A stretch of DNA of 64,000 nt, from contig NC_056732.1 of the NCBI RefSeq assembly GCF_019279795.1, forward strand, positions 182,225,096 through 182,289,095, in the 5' to 3' direction. The stretch is from Protopterus annectens (Eukaryota; Chordata; Ceratodontiformes; Protopteridae). The position numbers were made by a program, and so were the translations under genes. Positions within the stretch are counted from its first letter, which is position 1; the number at the start of each line of letters is the position of its first letter. This document shows positions 11,165 through 22,689 of this stretch, in pieces. The notes below the pieces were generated by a model that had not been told where the DNA came from, searched no databases, and was given only the letters and a program-made list of their open reading frames with translations.

Positions 11165-11390
11165 CATCAATACATGGCAGAGCTAGTGATGATTTTATTT
11201 GCATGGTTAGAGCTACAGATGATTCGACCTATAAGGGCAATACCAATGATGATTCTACCTGCCTGGGCACAGCTACAGATCGTGGACTGCATGGGCAGTA
11301 CTAATGATTATTTTGCTTATACAGGCAGAGCTAATGATTTTTTTGCCTTTGTGGGCAGTACTTGTGATGATTCTGACTTGTCTTTTCAAA
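11165..11390 (+). repeat. Worn minisatellite, about seven 29-33 bp units
   Basis: Degenerate tandem array with a unit like GGGCAGAGCTAATGATGATT followed by TTGCCTA. Successive units start near 11173, 11205, 11238, 11268, 11297, 11325 and 11353, each with GGCA or GGTTA then AGCTA/AGTACTA, then TGATGATT. It creates a 103-codon open frame (11147-11458) that I regard as fortuitous. Confidence 0.6.
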
Positions 11391-11459
11391 CTTATGTCTT
11401 ACTCTATATTTGTGAAATAAATCCTCAGTGCAGTTTAGAAGGCCAGACACATGCTTGAG

Positions 11460-13035
11460 CAGTCTACTTATAAAAAAACACTGTAGGCCATTCTACTCTC
11501 TTGCTTTGCTTAATGGAGCACCTACCTAGTAAGAGTTTCCAGAACACTGTTGACTGTTTTGAAGATTGTATAACTAAAATCCTCGTCAGATGGCTTCTTT
11601 TCCTCAGGCATCCATGTTTGCTGACTCCTTTCTCTTAATCACTCAAGTCTTCACTTCCAAATACCAACCCATCAACCCATCTCTTTAGTCCCCTCACCCA
11701 GCAATGGTCGATATCGGATCATCACAGAGAAGTACTTGTTTTGAAACATTGGAATATTGGTGTTTGTTACAATTATCTTTCACTTGTGGTCATGCAAACC
11801 TTCTAAGAACTGAACTTTGCTCATTTTTTTCCCTCATCTCTACTGTTTCTCCTGTCACACTGACACTCAGAAATTCATTTTTCTTAACATTTCTCTTAGT
11901 ATCACGTGTTTCTTAATTTTCCCAGCATCCTGTTGTGCCATTCACTACTTACTCTTGACCATCACATCTGAAAAGTTCTTGCCACATGCATTATCAAAAC
12001 TCTGTTCTCTTCACTACCTTGACTGCTGCAATTAACACTTGCTTCTTACCCTCCTGCACTAAGCACTATACTAGTGCTTTTCCCGTTCCAGGAAACTACA
12101 CTCACTTCACATATTTGCCTCACTCTCCACTTCCTTAGTGCCATCAGCTGGTCATTCAAATTCAAATTTTTAATCCTTGTCTCATTTTTTACCTGGCACA
12201 CTAATAAACGTATCTTTTGATGTTTCCATTAACATGCACTATTTTAAACTGCGTGTATGCATATGCAGCATTTCCATTGTTGTAACCTAATCTTCAGTTC
12301 ACATTTGATTATGTAAAACTTCTGAAGTGCATGGCAGAACTGGTTCTCTCATCAAAGATCTTTTAACAGAAAAATACCTCTAGAAAAGGCTATGAAAATC
12401 TTTAGAGAGGCCAAGAACTAGGCTCCTAACCCATGCGATAGTTACTAATGGTCAGCAGGTATACCAGGATATTGGAATGACTCAGCCCCATGTCACAATG
12501 GTCAACCAGATGGTGTGCAGCTTGTAGGACTGATAATGTTATATAGCTCAGGTTGAAAGAGTGTAGTCCTTTGAGAGAATCTCATTCAGTTATCCCTATA
12601 ACTTTTTCTTTTGGATAGTTTTTGATAGCATGTGAAGATGTCCACTGCATTTTTGGAGTATACCTTGTCCTAGGCAACTACTGAGAGTGGAGCCAACATG
12701 TTGTTAGGCAGATGGATTTGTATTTCGCTCGTGTCTGAATCAAGAGGGTTTTCTGACACATTAGTCTCAAAGACTGGTCTTGCTGATATTTGAGTTGGCC
12801 AAAATGAAAATGTCAAAAGCCCCATCAAGTGAACTAGCCTACATTTCAGGAGAAATTTCATGATTAGTGGTAATGGGAGAAAAGTATAGATTATGGTATT
12901 TGACCAACATTGAATCATTGTGTGTCCCTGCTGTGTCCTTTCTGTGTTGAGATGATTGAGAAATCAAGTAGGCATTCCATATTGATCGAGGATATAAAGA
13001 GGTTACAGGTCAATCCCCTCCACCTCTAGAAGAGG
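11460..13035. other. No recognisable gene
   Basis: Only short frames. Pyrimidine-rich stretches occur around 11800-12150. I see no domain or repeat family. Confidence 0.45.
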
Positions 13036-13044
13036 CATTTTGCC

Positions 13045-14735
13045 ATGGGTCATATTGAGAGGACACTAGTATGGTCCCTAAGGACATAGCCAATCTATTA
13101 GTGGATAAATTTAGTTATAAATTCACCCCCTCACCGGATTCACAGATCACATACCCACATCTACACACCACTTCAAATCTCTCAAAAACAAGTCCTCAAA
13201 GCAGTTTCCAAGGCCAGGAACACTGCTTTTATGGGGCCGAATAACACCAGGATGCCTACTGGCAAGCCTACACAAGGACCCGTCAAACCCCTTACAGAAG
13301 TTATTCAATATTAGCCTCCAAACAGGGTTTTGTTGGATGGATGAAAGCAACAGTCATCTCCTTGCACAAAGGTGGGATGTCAATGAACCTGAGTAATTAT
13401 AGACATATAAGTCTGACCAGTCTACTCTATAAGGCCATGTAGAGGATCATTATGGAATTAATAAATAATGACAAAGGCAATCTTCAAATTCTTGACACAA
13501 GCCATTTCAATTTTGTAAAGGGGAGATTCTGCCTGCTTAACCTGGTTGACTTCTTTGTAAAGGTTACTGAAGCAATGAATGAGGGAGAAAATCAGTACAC
13601 ACCACAAATCTAGACCTTGTAAAGGGATTTAACACCACCCCATATTCAAGTATTGTTGATCAACTCTCCCAGCTAAATGTTCATTCCTGTGTAACTCATT
13701 GGATAGCAACAACCCCAGAATAATTAGGGGAGGCAACTCTACCTCTGCCAAAAGACTATCACCAGAGGTTGACCCCAGGGTTTAATCTTTGGATCAATCC
13801 TTATTTGAGCATTTACTTCTCTGAAGTTAAGGCTAATGCTAAGGGTTTATGGCTGACCAAGTCTGCAGATAACTGAGATGTCATTGCCATCATAACATCT
13901 CTACCAAAATCCTTCAAGAAGACCTTTCCCAAACAAATAGCTGATGTCACAAAGATAAATGCTAAAAAAATGCATAATAGTCTCCTTTGACAACCATGGC
14001 ATATGCTGTAACTATCACATTGACAGCGTACTCCTGAAAATTGATCCAGTAGTTAGGGACCTGGGAACCTATGTGGAGAACAAACTGTCCTTTGATCACC
14101 ATGTATCCACTTTATTTGGCACTTGTTAGGCTGATCATTGAGTATAATACTTCCTTCGGCATGTAGATCTCCAAACACTAAACACAACTTGAATGACCAC
14201 TGTGCTTTCTCACCAAGAAAATCAATGGCCTACATCATAAAAACTGCACTGACCATCTCAAAGCCTTTTTCCTCTTCAGGGTATAATACAGGCTACTGAG
14301 AGGCGATTTATGGTTTGTATACAGAGCCTTAACAGACCCTATTCTGTCAGATCTACTGCACATCTGAAAGTCCAATGATGACATAAACACTCATTCAAGG
14401 GATCTTAATCTCTCCTGTACAACACAAACAGAGCATGTTGGAGGATAGATACGTATCACTATGAATACCACTTGTTTGGAATCATCTTCCTCTCATATAA
14501 AGCAAAGTACTTCCCTTGCTCATTCAAATGTAATCTGTAGGAATGGGTGGGAAACCACACATTCAACTGCAGTTTAGCACCTCATCCCTTATGGAAATCA
14601 GTAACATGTAAATGTTCTGCCCCACCCTGGGTTATTCATTGTTACATTGCAAGGGCTAAAAACTTCATGGGAATGTAAGGCTAGGCTTCTAAAGATCCTC
14701 ATGGATCAATAACCTATTAAGCACCTATGAACCTT
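13045..14735 (+). mobile_element. Decayed CR1 LINE, 5'-truncated
   Basis: Plus-strand CR1 remnant beginning near the ORF2 linker (DIANLLVDKFSYKF, equivalent to DIANILADRFSANF). RT traces: MKATVISLHKGG, NYRHISLTSLLYKAM, IIMELINNDKGNLQILDTSHFNFVKGRFCLLNLVDFF, and later AKGLWLTKSADN at about 13840-13875, where the catalytic FADD is corrupted. CR1 C-terminal words follow (RDLGTYVENKLSFDHHV near 14060, LLRGDLWFVYRAL near 14295). It ends with AGGCTTCTAAA, a diverged 3'UTR tract, and CACCTATGAACCTTTGAA at about 14718-14735, a worn octamer tail. Stops and shifts are frequent throughout, so it is one of the older copies. Confidence 0.75.
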
Positions 14736-14837
14736 TGAAATGACAGTGGTTTTCTTCTTTCAGAGACCCTCAAGGATTTCCACTGGCTGCTTACTTTACC
14801 ATATCTGATAGATCTTGCTGGAAATACAACATGCTGG

Positions 14838-15329
14838 TCATATAGTTGAGTATTTATGGTAGGAGCTGATGATGTGAAAACTCACTTCCAAAAATTGATC
14901 CACTGCCAATGACAACTTGTCAGGAGGATGGCCCTCTGTGGCCTGTGATATCGAGTTGTGCCTCATAGCTACTCTCAAAATTATGGCATTAGGTTTTGGG
15001 GTCTCTGCCAGGTGGTACACTACTTGCAGGTAGGAAGCATGATCCAATTTCCTAGGTGTTAAGGCTACAGTATCAGGGACTGATAAAGTAGCCTTAATGG
15101 CATATTTCAGGATGCCTGGCAAAGGTAATAGCTCACATTTGGATTGCTGTGACAGCCTGAAGACTTCCTTCAGCCTGCAAATGGAGAAGGGAGACTCTTG
15201 TTGTCCAAGCTTCCCATTGATGCCTCGTTTCAAGAAAGTCACTACATTTTGGAGCATCTGGTAATGTTTCAGATGAACTGCCACATCTTGATCATCAACA
15301 ATTGTTTGAAACATCCTGATATTCCTCAA
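14838..15329 (-). pseudogene. Possible old reverse-transcriptase relic
   Basis: A 163-codon open stretch on the minus strand. The segment VDDQDVAVHLKHYQMLQNVVTFLKR resembles the catalytic (x)DD strand plus following helix of DIRS- or Gypsy-type RTs, where a DD is followed by about ten residues and a helix such as HxxxLxxVxxFLK. No other motif is secure, and it is clearly diverged from the DIRS copies elsewhere in the window. If real it is an old, broken element. Confidence 0.35.
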
Positions 15330-15407
15330 GGTTCGTTATCCTCTAGAGTCATTTTTCCAGTCTAGGGTTTCATTACTGGTTATGCTTCTGCCGGGCTATT
15401 ACTTTTT

Positions 15408-15519
15408 AAGAAACAAACTAAATTTGAGAAGTAAACCAACGACCCACAAGTTGCTTCATTGATTTAAAACACTTTCTGGACTGGCATTTAGAACTGTGGT
15501 GAAGCAACTTGTGGGTCGT
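15408..15519 (-). mobile_element. 112-bp folded insertion with 15-bp target duplication
   Basis: Flanked by perfect 15-bp direct repeats GGGCTATTACTTTTT at 15393-15407 and 15520-15534, so it is a clean insertion. Inside, a 19-bp perfect inverted repeat lies at 15439-15457 and 15501-15519. Read on the minus strand, the end is TTACTTCTCAAATTTAGTTT and then GTTTCTT, closely resembling the post-motif tail of the PLE at 61350-61382 (AACTTCTCATTAAATTTTG). I infer a short PLE 3' end that inserted with its 5' part inverted. Confidence 0.55.
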
Positions 15520-15534
15520 GGGCTATTACTTTTT

Positions 15535-17200
15535 GTTATATTTCCTGAACCTGGGACTCCATCCATTTATACCTGAATATCAAGACTGAGGAAGGTGATT
15601 GATCTGATCCCCCACTGGGTAATGTTATGGATTTGAGCTAGGGTAGGAGGGATCTATTCTGAAAAGCTATAGTTTGGCTGTTTGCAACCAATGATATTAA
15701 CATTGGGAACCTCTGCATTAATGAGGTAAACATCACTCCAGCTTTTCCTGAAGTAGTAGCCATCATGTTGGCCTGAGAGAAGGGGCAACAAATGTGTAGC
15801 ATTATTATCTGATGTTCAGAAACAGGTTATGCTGATACCAAAAAGAAGTACACATATATGATGCAGTCACTGGGTGCATGAATGTTGGTGACACCAGTGC
15901 TGGACATACTGGTGTCACATCTATAAGTGTTGGCTGTGCCAGCACTAAATAAATTCTAAAAGTCATAGCTGTTGTTTGCATTAACCATTGGTGAGTGAAC
16001 CAGGTGCACTGAATCTGGTAAGACCAGTAACTTCGCACATACTTAGTCACAGTTTGTACAAATCCTCCAGGTTCATAACACTTTAACTCAGGATTCTGGC
16101 ATGCGGTTTATGAGTACTAACACTTGGTACACTGGCAGTGCTACGACTGACATTCTTAGGACTGACTCTAGTATAGCCGATGCTGGTCTCTCCAACACTG
16201 GGACCAGAGATGGTCTTTAAGCTGTGAAAGCTGACATCAGGAACATTGGCATAAACCATATTCCTGCTGAAAATGTACCTACAAAGGCAAGGAAACTTTG
16301 TGCAGACACCAAAATTCCCAAAACCTGGAAGACAGGGGGTACAAGAATTTGCAGGATTATGATTTTTTAGTAATAGCTGTCGCAAATTGGTTACAGTTAA
16401 ATTTAGGCATAATAGGAGACCTTCTGGAGATGGGGGAGGGGGGAGACAGCTAGTGCAGCGTGAGTTGGAGGACAGTCTCCTGAGGTAATAGACCCAACTA
16501 TGACTATGGGGGGGATTGAACTTTTCCTTATGTTGCTCTTTGGAGTACTTACTTTTTAAATCCTGTGGGGGAGCATTCCTGTGTTTGGATGATGTCTCTA
16601 CTTTAGCTGACTTCTCAAAATTTTGCTTTGATGAACAGTGTGGTCTTTAAATTTGATTTTAGCAGAGGACATTCTTTTTAGAAAGCTTATGACTGGATTT
16701 TTCAGACATTGATAATTCAAACATATATTCAGTCCAGAGTCAGAGAAATTAGAATCTGCAATATAGATTTCAAGGGCATTGGTCATCAGAAAAAAAAAGT
16801 TTTTTTTTCCTTTCATTACATCTTTCATTGTTTCTTATTAGCATCATTAAACCGATGCATAGTGAATGCAGTGTCATGTTATGGGCTAGTCCTAGACAGT
16901 ATAAGCACCATGTGTGCCTGTCTTCAGAATGGATATACCTACCACAGGTACAGTTAGTAGAAAACTGCTCAAATTAATCAAGAAGGGGATATGGTAATAG
17001 TAAGGTTGCTTAAACCTTTTATCCATAGCCAACAGTGCTTTCCTGAAAATATACTCAAAAATTTGAGACTACATCCTCAGCTGTTTCAGTCCTTCTCATA
17101 CATTTACACTGTGAAAGAAATGGAGATGACTGGGGAAGAGTGATGCATTATGGGAAACAGAAGGCATTAGCAACCTGGTAATATTTTATTTGCTGAGTAA
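15535..17200. other. Mostly unrecognised; Ser/Thr/Pro-rich minus-strand frames
   Basis: Two minus-strand frames (15805-16050 and 16083-16385) contain Ser, Thr, Val and Pro rich runs such as SGPSVGETSIGYT and SRSTASVPSVST. They could be gag-like remains upstream of the possible RT relic at 14838-15329, but no diagnostic motif is present. A G-rich run lies at 16430-16442. Confidence 0.3.
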
Positions 17201-17219
17201 GTGAGCTCTTAGAATTAGG

Positions 17220-17870
17220 TCTAATGGATCTCCTTTCATCAGAGCTGAAAATGCCCAGTTAACTCGTTATGAACCTACTCCACTTCATTGCCAAAAAGAA
17301 GTACCACAGTGGTCAGTTCTTGACACATTACTCTTTAGTTTATATGTTAATCATTTTCCTTAGAGTGTTTGAACCTAACAGTCATAAAACATACTGATGA
17401 TACAGCACCACTAAGCAGAAACAACTTTATTTCCACAACTCAGGTCATGATTCAAGAGGGACTTGGCTTTTGTTAAATACAAGCAAAAACAAATAAATCC
17501 TCTTTTTCTGTAGCTACTGTCACATCACCGGTTCATCAGATCTTGTCATTTGTACCAACGGGGGATTCCATATTGAATATATGGATTAAGTATCAAGAAG
17601 TTATCCTCCGTAATTCCCTAACATTAGATAAAAATATTTATTTTTTGCTGCAAAATGTGCATTCAGGTACTGGAATGCATGCACCAAATCAAGGACTACC
17701 TTTCACTTAGTTTGAGAAAGTGCACCTTATCTTTTTGGTCACCAGACTTTTCATTTCATCCATGCTTTCAGCTCAAGTAGCAACCTCATGGTCAGCTACC
17801 ACCTTTTTACTAGGTAGGCAAGGAAGAACATTAGATTGCCAGGCCTTTCTTACCATTTTAATTATGGGTT
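17220..17870 (+). mobile_element. Relic of a non-CR1 LINE reverse transcriptase
   Basis: Translation on the plus strand gives VPQWSVLDTLLFSLYVNHFP at about 17290-17350, clearly related to the LINE RT motif GVPQGSVLGPLLF followed by LYVND, with residues near 17385-17410 recalling a YADDTA catalytic strand. The following sequence has scattered similarity to the post-RT region of L2/Jockey-group elements. It differs from the CR1 copies, which read GIYF after the motif. Many stops indicate great age. Confidence 0.5.
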
Positions 17871-17879
17871 TTATTTAAG

Positions 17880-19242
17880 CAATCCATCTAAAATAATAAA
17901 AAAATAGTTTGCAAATGTTTCAGATTTGCATATTCACCCCTTCCAGGAATCATCAATTTGACCTGTGCAAGGAGCTAAACTAGAAACTAGGTTTCATTTT
18001 CATTCAAGGTAAACACCTTCCTACTCCATTTCTCTTTTTATTGTCTCTACCCAGCGAAGTAACTAACACGGAAGAGTACTTACTTCTCTATTCTCTGTTT
18101 TGTCAAGAACCGACTGACAAACTTTGGACAAAGTAAACATATTCAATTAACAAAAAAAAAAAGCCTGAGGATTTTACAATTTATGTTTCCCTTTATAACC
18201 TGATTATTTGGTTGATAGCCATTTCATGCAATGAACATTACATTTTACCTACAGTATGTCGGAATGTTCATTAATTTAAGTCTTCTCAGAAGAATATGGT
18301 GAATCACTTTTATTTATCTTGTGATGCGCATCTCCAATGCTTTCTTGAAACAGGTAACCAGGCACGTAATATGATTACCTCTATGGCAAATATATGGATT
18401 GATATCAAATCCTGCATGATGTGCACATATACATGCAGCTGTTGCTGAAACCATTAAAAGAAAGCATACCATCTAGTCTGGGAGATGGAACTCAAAAGGT
18501 TTCAAGACTGGATTACATTAAATTTGACTGTGGCAAGTGTTTATTCATCCTCTGTTAAAATGGTGAAAGTACGAAAAAGTAAAATTACCTAAGGACCAGT
18601 GTGCCATGATAGCCTAGTGAAGGACAACCTAGAGGGTGGCACTAAAATTAATAAAGGGAAACAAGTGAAGATGTTAACGAACATTACATACCACTTTTTA
18701 AAATAATGTGCCTAAATAATAAAACATTACTGACTTAAAAAGCTCCATTCAGATCAGAGCTGCAGTGAACTGAAGTTAATATCATTATAACCCCAGTGGC
18801 AATTTCAGAAGGAACACTTTTTGGAAAATGTACCATGCTGGCAGAGCACAAACAAAATTTAAATCTGTAAGTCACCTCAAAAATGAAATCTTCCATTTTG
18901 GGTAGACTTAAAAGAAAAATATGTAAGATAACACAAATGTTTTGTTACAAAGCTATGCAGGAGGCACAAATTGCAACCTACCATTTATTTAACAAATGCG
19001 TTTACACTCAAGTCCCATGCACAGCACACTGAAATACATCTCTGCAGAGATATTTCAGGCTAAGGAATTGTCTACATGAGGACACATATTCATTCAATTT
19101 GCCTATTTTTTAAGAAGTTAGCATATACTTTAAATAAGGCTGTTGTAATAGTGCAATATCTGCATATATTTGGCTAACTGGGAAAGTGAGGGCTATATAA
19201 ATCCTTTTCAGCCTTGACCTAGGTGACAGGGGTAAAGGGAAA
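17880..19242. other. No recognisable gene
   Basis: AT-rich DNA with no frame longer than chance and no repeat I can name. It ends at the DIRS A terminal repeat. Confidence 0.45.
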
Positions 19243-19462
19243 GTACAGTTGTGTACACTTGCCATAAATGTAGATGTTCGAGTGTATTAACTGTTGCAGT
19301 CATCACCTGTGGGTTATCCCTGCTGTGGTAGCCCTTGGCCGGCCCAAATACCAGAGTCAATGTTTTTGTGCGCCGACTGCTGTCGCCTGTAGTCTGACAT
19401 CAGGTCGTCAGTACTATAAAGCAAGTCAGCCAACATCATTACATCAGTTTTTCTTGCTCTAA
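19243..19462 (+). repeat. DIRS A terminal repeat (3' side of element)
   Basis: Begins GTACAGTTGTGTACACTTGC and pairs in inverted orientation with 24535-24746 over tracts such as GTGGGTTATCCCTGCTGTGG. The same repeat opens DIRS C, D and E. Confidence 0.85.
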
Positions 19463-19587
19463 CCCATCAGAAGCACAAGAAAAAAGAGAGAAGTGGTCCT
19501 GGTGGCTAAGATCCACCCTGGGAAGCATGTGTCCCCCTATGGGAAGATGAAAAAAGGGAGATGGAGGGAGGGAAACCAAGACTGCAA

Positions 19588-19680
19588 CAGTGAATACACT
19601 CGAGCATCTACTTTTATGGCAAGTGTACACAACTGTACTATGTTCTCCATGTTTCACTATTGCAGTCATCACCTGTGGGA
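19588..19680 (+). repeat. DIRS A internal complementary region
   Basis: Contains the reverse complement of one outer end (…AAGTGTACACAACTGTAC) fused directly to the complement of the other outer end (TATGTTCTCCATGTTTCAC). In DIRS elements this segment bridges the ends during formation of the circular DNA intermediate. Confidence 0.8.
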
Positions 19681-19771
19681 TGATTCCCAAAGCTGAGGTA
19701 AAGAGTGGAAGGAAAGATAGTCATATGTATGGGTCAGGAGGCCCTGCAGGATTGCAGAGGCAAACCCTGCC

Positions 19772-21170
19772 CTAGACTTCAAAAAGAGAGGTAGGTGGCA
19801 ATGCTTTGTAAAGGTATGGACAGAAGTCCAGATGCCGCTTCCAATATGTCCCTGGTAGGTACTCCTCTGAGGAAGGCAGTGGAAGTGGAGGTTGCCCTAG
19901 TGGAGTGGGTACGGATTGACCTAGGGATGGGTTTCCCAAGTAGTCTGTAGCAGAAATGGATACAGTGTGAAATCCATTTGGAAATGGTTTGTTTGGATAT
20001 GGGCTTTCCCTCTGCCCTAGGGCAAAGCTTACAAGAAGCTGGTCAGTTTTTCTGAATGGCTTAGTGCAGTCCAGATAGTATCTGAGTTGCCTGTGCACAT
20101 CTAGTGAGAGTAGAATTATTTCCCCCTTGTTTTGGGGGTTGGGAAAGAAGGTGGGAAGGTGTATGGCTTGTTTAAGGGTCACTTCAGATACCACCTTGGG
20201 CATAAAGGAGGGATTGGTTCTCAGGGAGACTCTGTCTGCATGGAAAATTATGAAGGGCTCGACAGCCATGAGAGCTTGAAGTTCTGAGACCCTTCTGGTT
20301 GAGGTGATAGCTAGTAGGAAGGCAGTTTTCCAGGAGAGGTATTTCAATTCTGTTGAAGTATCAGGTTCGAAAGGAGGTAGGGCTAGTTTCTCTAACAAAT
20401 AATTCAAGTCCCAGGGTGGAGTAGGAAGTCTTCTAGGAGGCCTGATATTAGAAGCCCCTCTAAGGAATTGCTTAACCAACAGATGAGAGAAGAGGGGTGG
20501 GTCCGAATCATAATGGGCAGAGATGGGTGAGACATGGATTTTAATAGAGGAGAAGGAGAGGCCACTATTGAGCAACACTGCTAAATAATCCAGGATGAAG
20601 GGGGTGGAAGGTTGGGGGGTACTGGCCCCTTTTAGTTGCTTCCATGAGCAGAATCTTTTTCATTTTCCTGCATAAGATTTTCTTGTGCTGGACCTTCTGG
20701 CCTCTGTGATGATGTCCAGGACCTGTCTGCTTAACAGTGACTTCTTGTTAGTTTTTAGTGTATGAGCCAAGCTGAAAGTTTGAGAGTCTGTAGGTCTGGG
20801 TGCAGTACCTTCCCCCTCTCCTGGGTCAAGAGGTCTAATCTTAGGGGAAGCACCTTGAGGGGCTGTAAGGTCAGACTGCGCAGTAAGGGGTACCAATGTT
20901 GCCTGGGCCAATCTGGAGTGATAAGGATGGCCTTTGGTCTCTCCTCTCTTATTTTGATCAGAACCTTGGGAAGAAGGGGCAGAGGATGGTATGCGTACAC
21001 AAAGACGGAGTTCCAGGGGAAGATTAAGGAATCCACCTTGCAAGGAGGTGATACTCCCTGGTACAAAACTTGTGCAGCTGGTGGTTGAGGTGTGAGGCAA
21101 AGAGGTTCACCTCTGGGGTCCCCCACTCCTGGATGAGTGGCAGAAATATTTCTCTGTGGAGTTACCATTC
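19772..21170 (-). pseudogene. DIRS A tyrosine recombinase region
   Basis: Fossil recombinase gene. Family words in order: the N-terminal ARRSSTRKSYAGKW region, a core-binding part with GLSFSSIKIH and SAHYDSDPPLFSHLL, and the catalytic-domain Arg in TSTRRVSELQALMA, followed by FMPKVVSEVTLKQAIHLPTFFPNPQNKGE. The enzyme class integrates the circular cDNA without an integrase. The region is broken and not expected to be functional. Confidence 0.75.
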
Positions 21171-22640
21171 ATGGGGGGTCTAGTAAGTTTCTGCTTAGGT
21201 GGTCTGCCAGTGTGTTGTTGATCCCTGGTAAGTACTGGGCAATTACTTGTAGCCTCATGGAGGTGGCCGTAAGCACAGGGGGTAAGATTGGGTGCCCCCC
21301 TGCTTGTTGATGTACCACATTACTGTGGTGTCTGTTTTTATAAGGAGGACCCCTGGCTTGAGATGGGGTTGGAAGGAAGTCAGAGTGTTTTGCACTGCCA
21401 TCATTTCTTTCTGGTTGATGTGCAGGTGAAGTTGCTGGGCATTCCAATGGCCTTGGGTACTCCTGCCTGCTAGGTGAGTGCCCCAAGCTATGTCTGAAGC
21501 ATCTGTGGTGATGGTCTGGCAAGAAGGGTGGAGGATGAAGGGAAGACCCTTGTTCATGGCACAGACCTCTGCCCACCAGAGAAATTCATCCCTTATACAA
21601 GGGATCATTGGGGAGTGGTCTCTAGGCACTGAGTGCTGACACCAAAGGTTCTTTAAGTACCACTGAAGCTTTCTCATGTGAAGCCTGATGAGAGGGATGA
21701 GAAGGATGCAAGATGTCATGTATCCCAGGGCTTGCAGGAACTTCCATGCACTGAGGTGACGTCTGGAAGCCAGCTGGGTGAAGTAGAGAGGCAGGAAGCA
21801 GTGCTTTTCTGGGGGTAGGAAGGCCATTAGGGTTGCTGTGTCTAGCACAGCTCCCAGGAAAACAATCTTCCTGGTGGAGTTTTGCTTTGATTTTTTCTCG
21901 TTGATGGTGAACCTTAGGAAAGTTAGGAGTTTTTTGATAAAGAGAAGGTCCTGGAGCAACTTTTCTTTGCCGTTCACCTGAATGAGACAGTCATCTAGGT
22001 GAGGGTAAATCTGTATATTTCTCTGTCTGCAGAATGCTACAGCCAGGGCCAAGAATTTGGTGAATACTCTGGAAGCAGTACAGAGAACTGAAAGTGCTGA
22101 TTGCCTGCTCTGAAGTGCAGGAATTTCCTGCATGATTCCCTGAAGGGGATGTGGAGGTAGGCATCTTTTAGGTCTAGTGTCACCAGCCAGGCATTTTGAG
22201 CGAGCATAGGCAGGAGCTGCTGCAAGGTTAGCATTTTGAATCTGGGGACCACCAAGGAGGTGTTCAGTTTGGATAGATCCAGGATGGGGCGCCAAGTGCC
22301 CTCTTTTCTGGGAACAAGGAATAGTCTGGAGTAAAAAACCTTTTCCTGTTTGATTCGGCCAGACAGGTTCTACTACCCCCTGGGATATTAGGCTTTTTAC
22401 CTGTTTTAATGCCTCTTCCCACTGGTTTGAGGGGTGGTCTGGGTACCCTCTTGGAATTGGGAGTTCGCTGAAGGAAAATCTGTATCCCTGAGAAATGATT
22501 TTTAAAACCCAATTGTCCTTAAAGAGGGTGAGCCTTCCTCCTAGTTTTAGATGAGTGAAAGCAGGGCAGAGGGGGGAGGGAGAGTCATTTTGAGTGCTTA
22601 CCATAGAAGCTTGGCTTAGAACTCCCTGTCTTGGAGGCTG
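21170..22640 (-). pseudogene. DIRS A reverse transcriptase and RNase H region
   Basis: Fossil RT/RNase H. Visible motifs are ATLDLKDAYLHIPF-like residues, the catalytic YPHLDDCLIQ, and KKSKQ with IVFLGAVLDT. RNase H follows, with TTDASDIAWG, INQKEMMAV and IKTDTTVMWYINKQGG. It overlaps the recombinase region at its downstream end, as is usual in vertebrate DIRS elements. Broken. Confidence 0.8.
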
Positions 22641-22689
22641 GAGTGGTCCATTGTTTGCTTCTTTGCTGGCCCTGGGATGGGGGCCTGGA

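Noticed and set aside
11704-12035. Overlapping pyrimidine-rich ORFs with Phe/Leu runs
   Set aside because: Composition-driven open frames, no homology recognised.
15408-15460. Hammerhead motif in the 112-bp insertion
   Set aside because: The core would read TCAATGA with no GAAA; too many changes to support.
15439-15519. Hairpin considered as a miniature inverted-repeat DNA transposon
   Set aside because: The inverted repeat is not at both ends of the TSD-bounded unit, and 15 bp is too long for common DNA-transposon TSDs.
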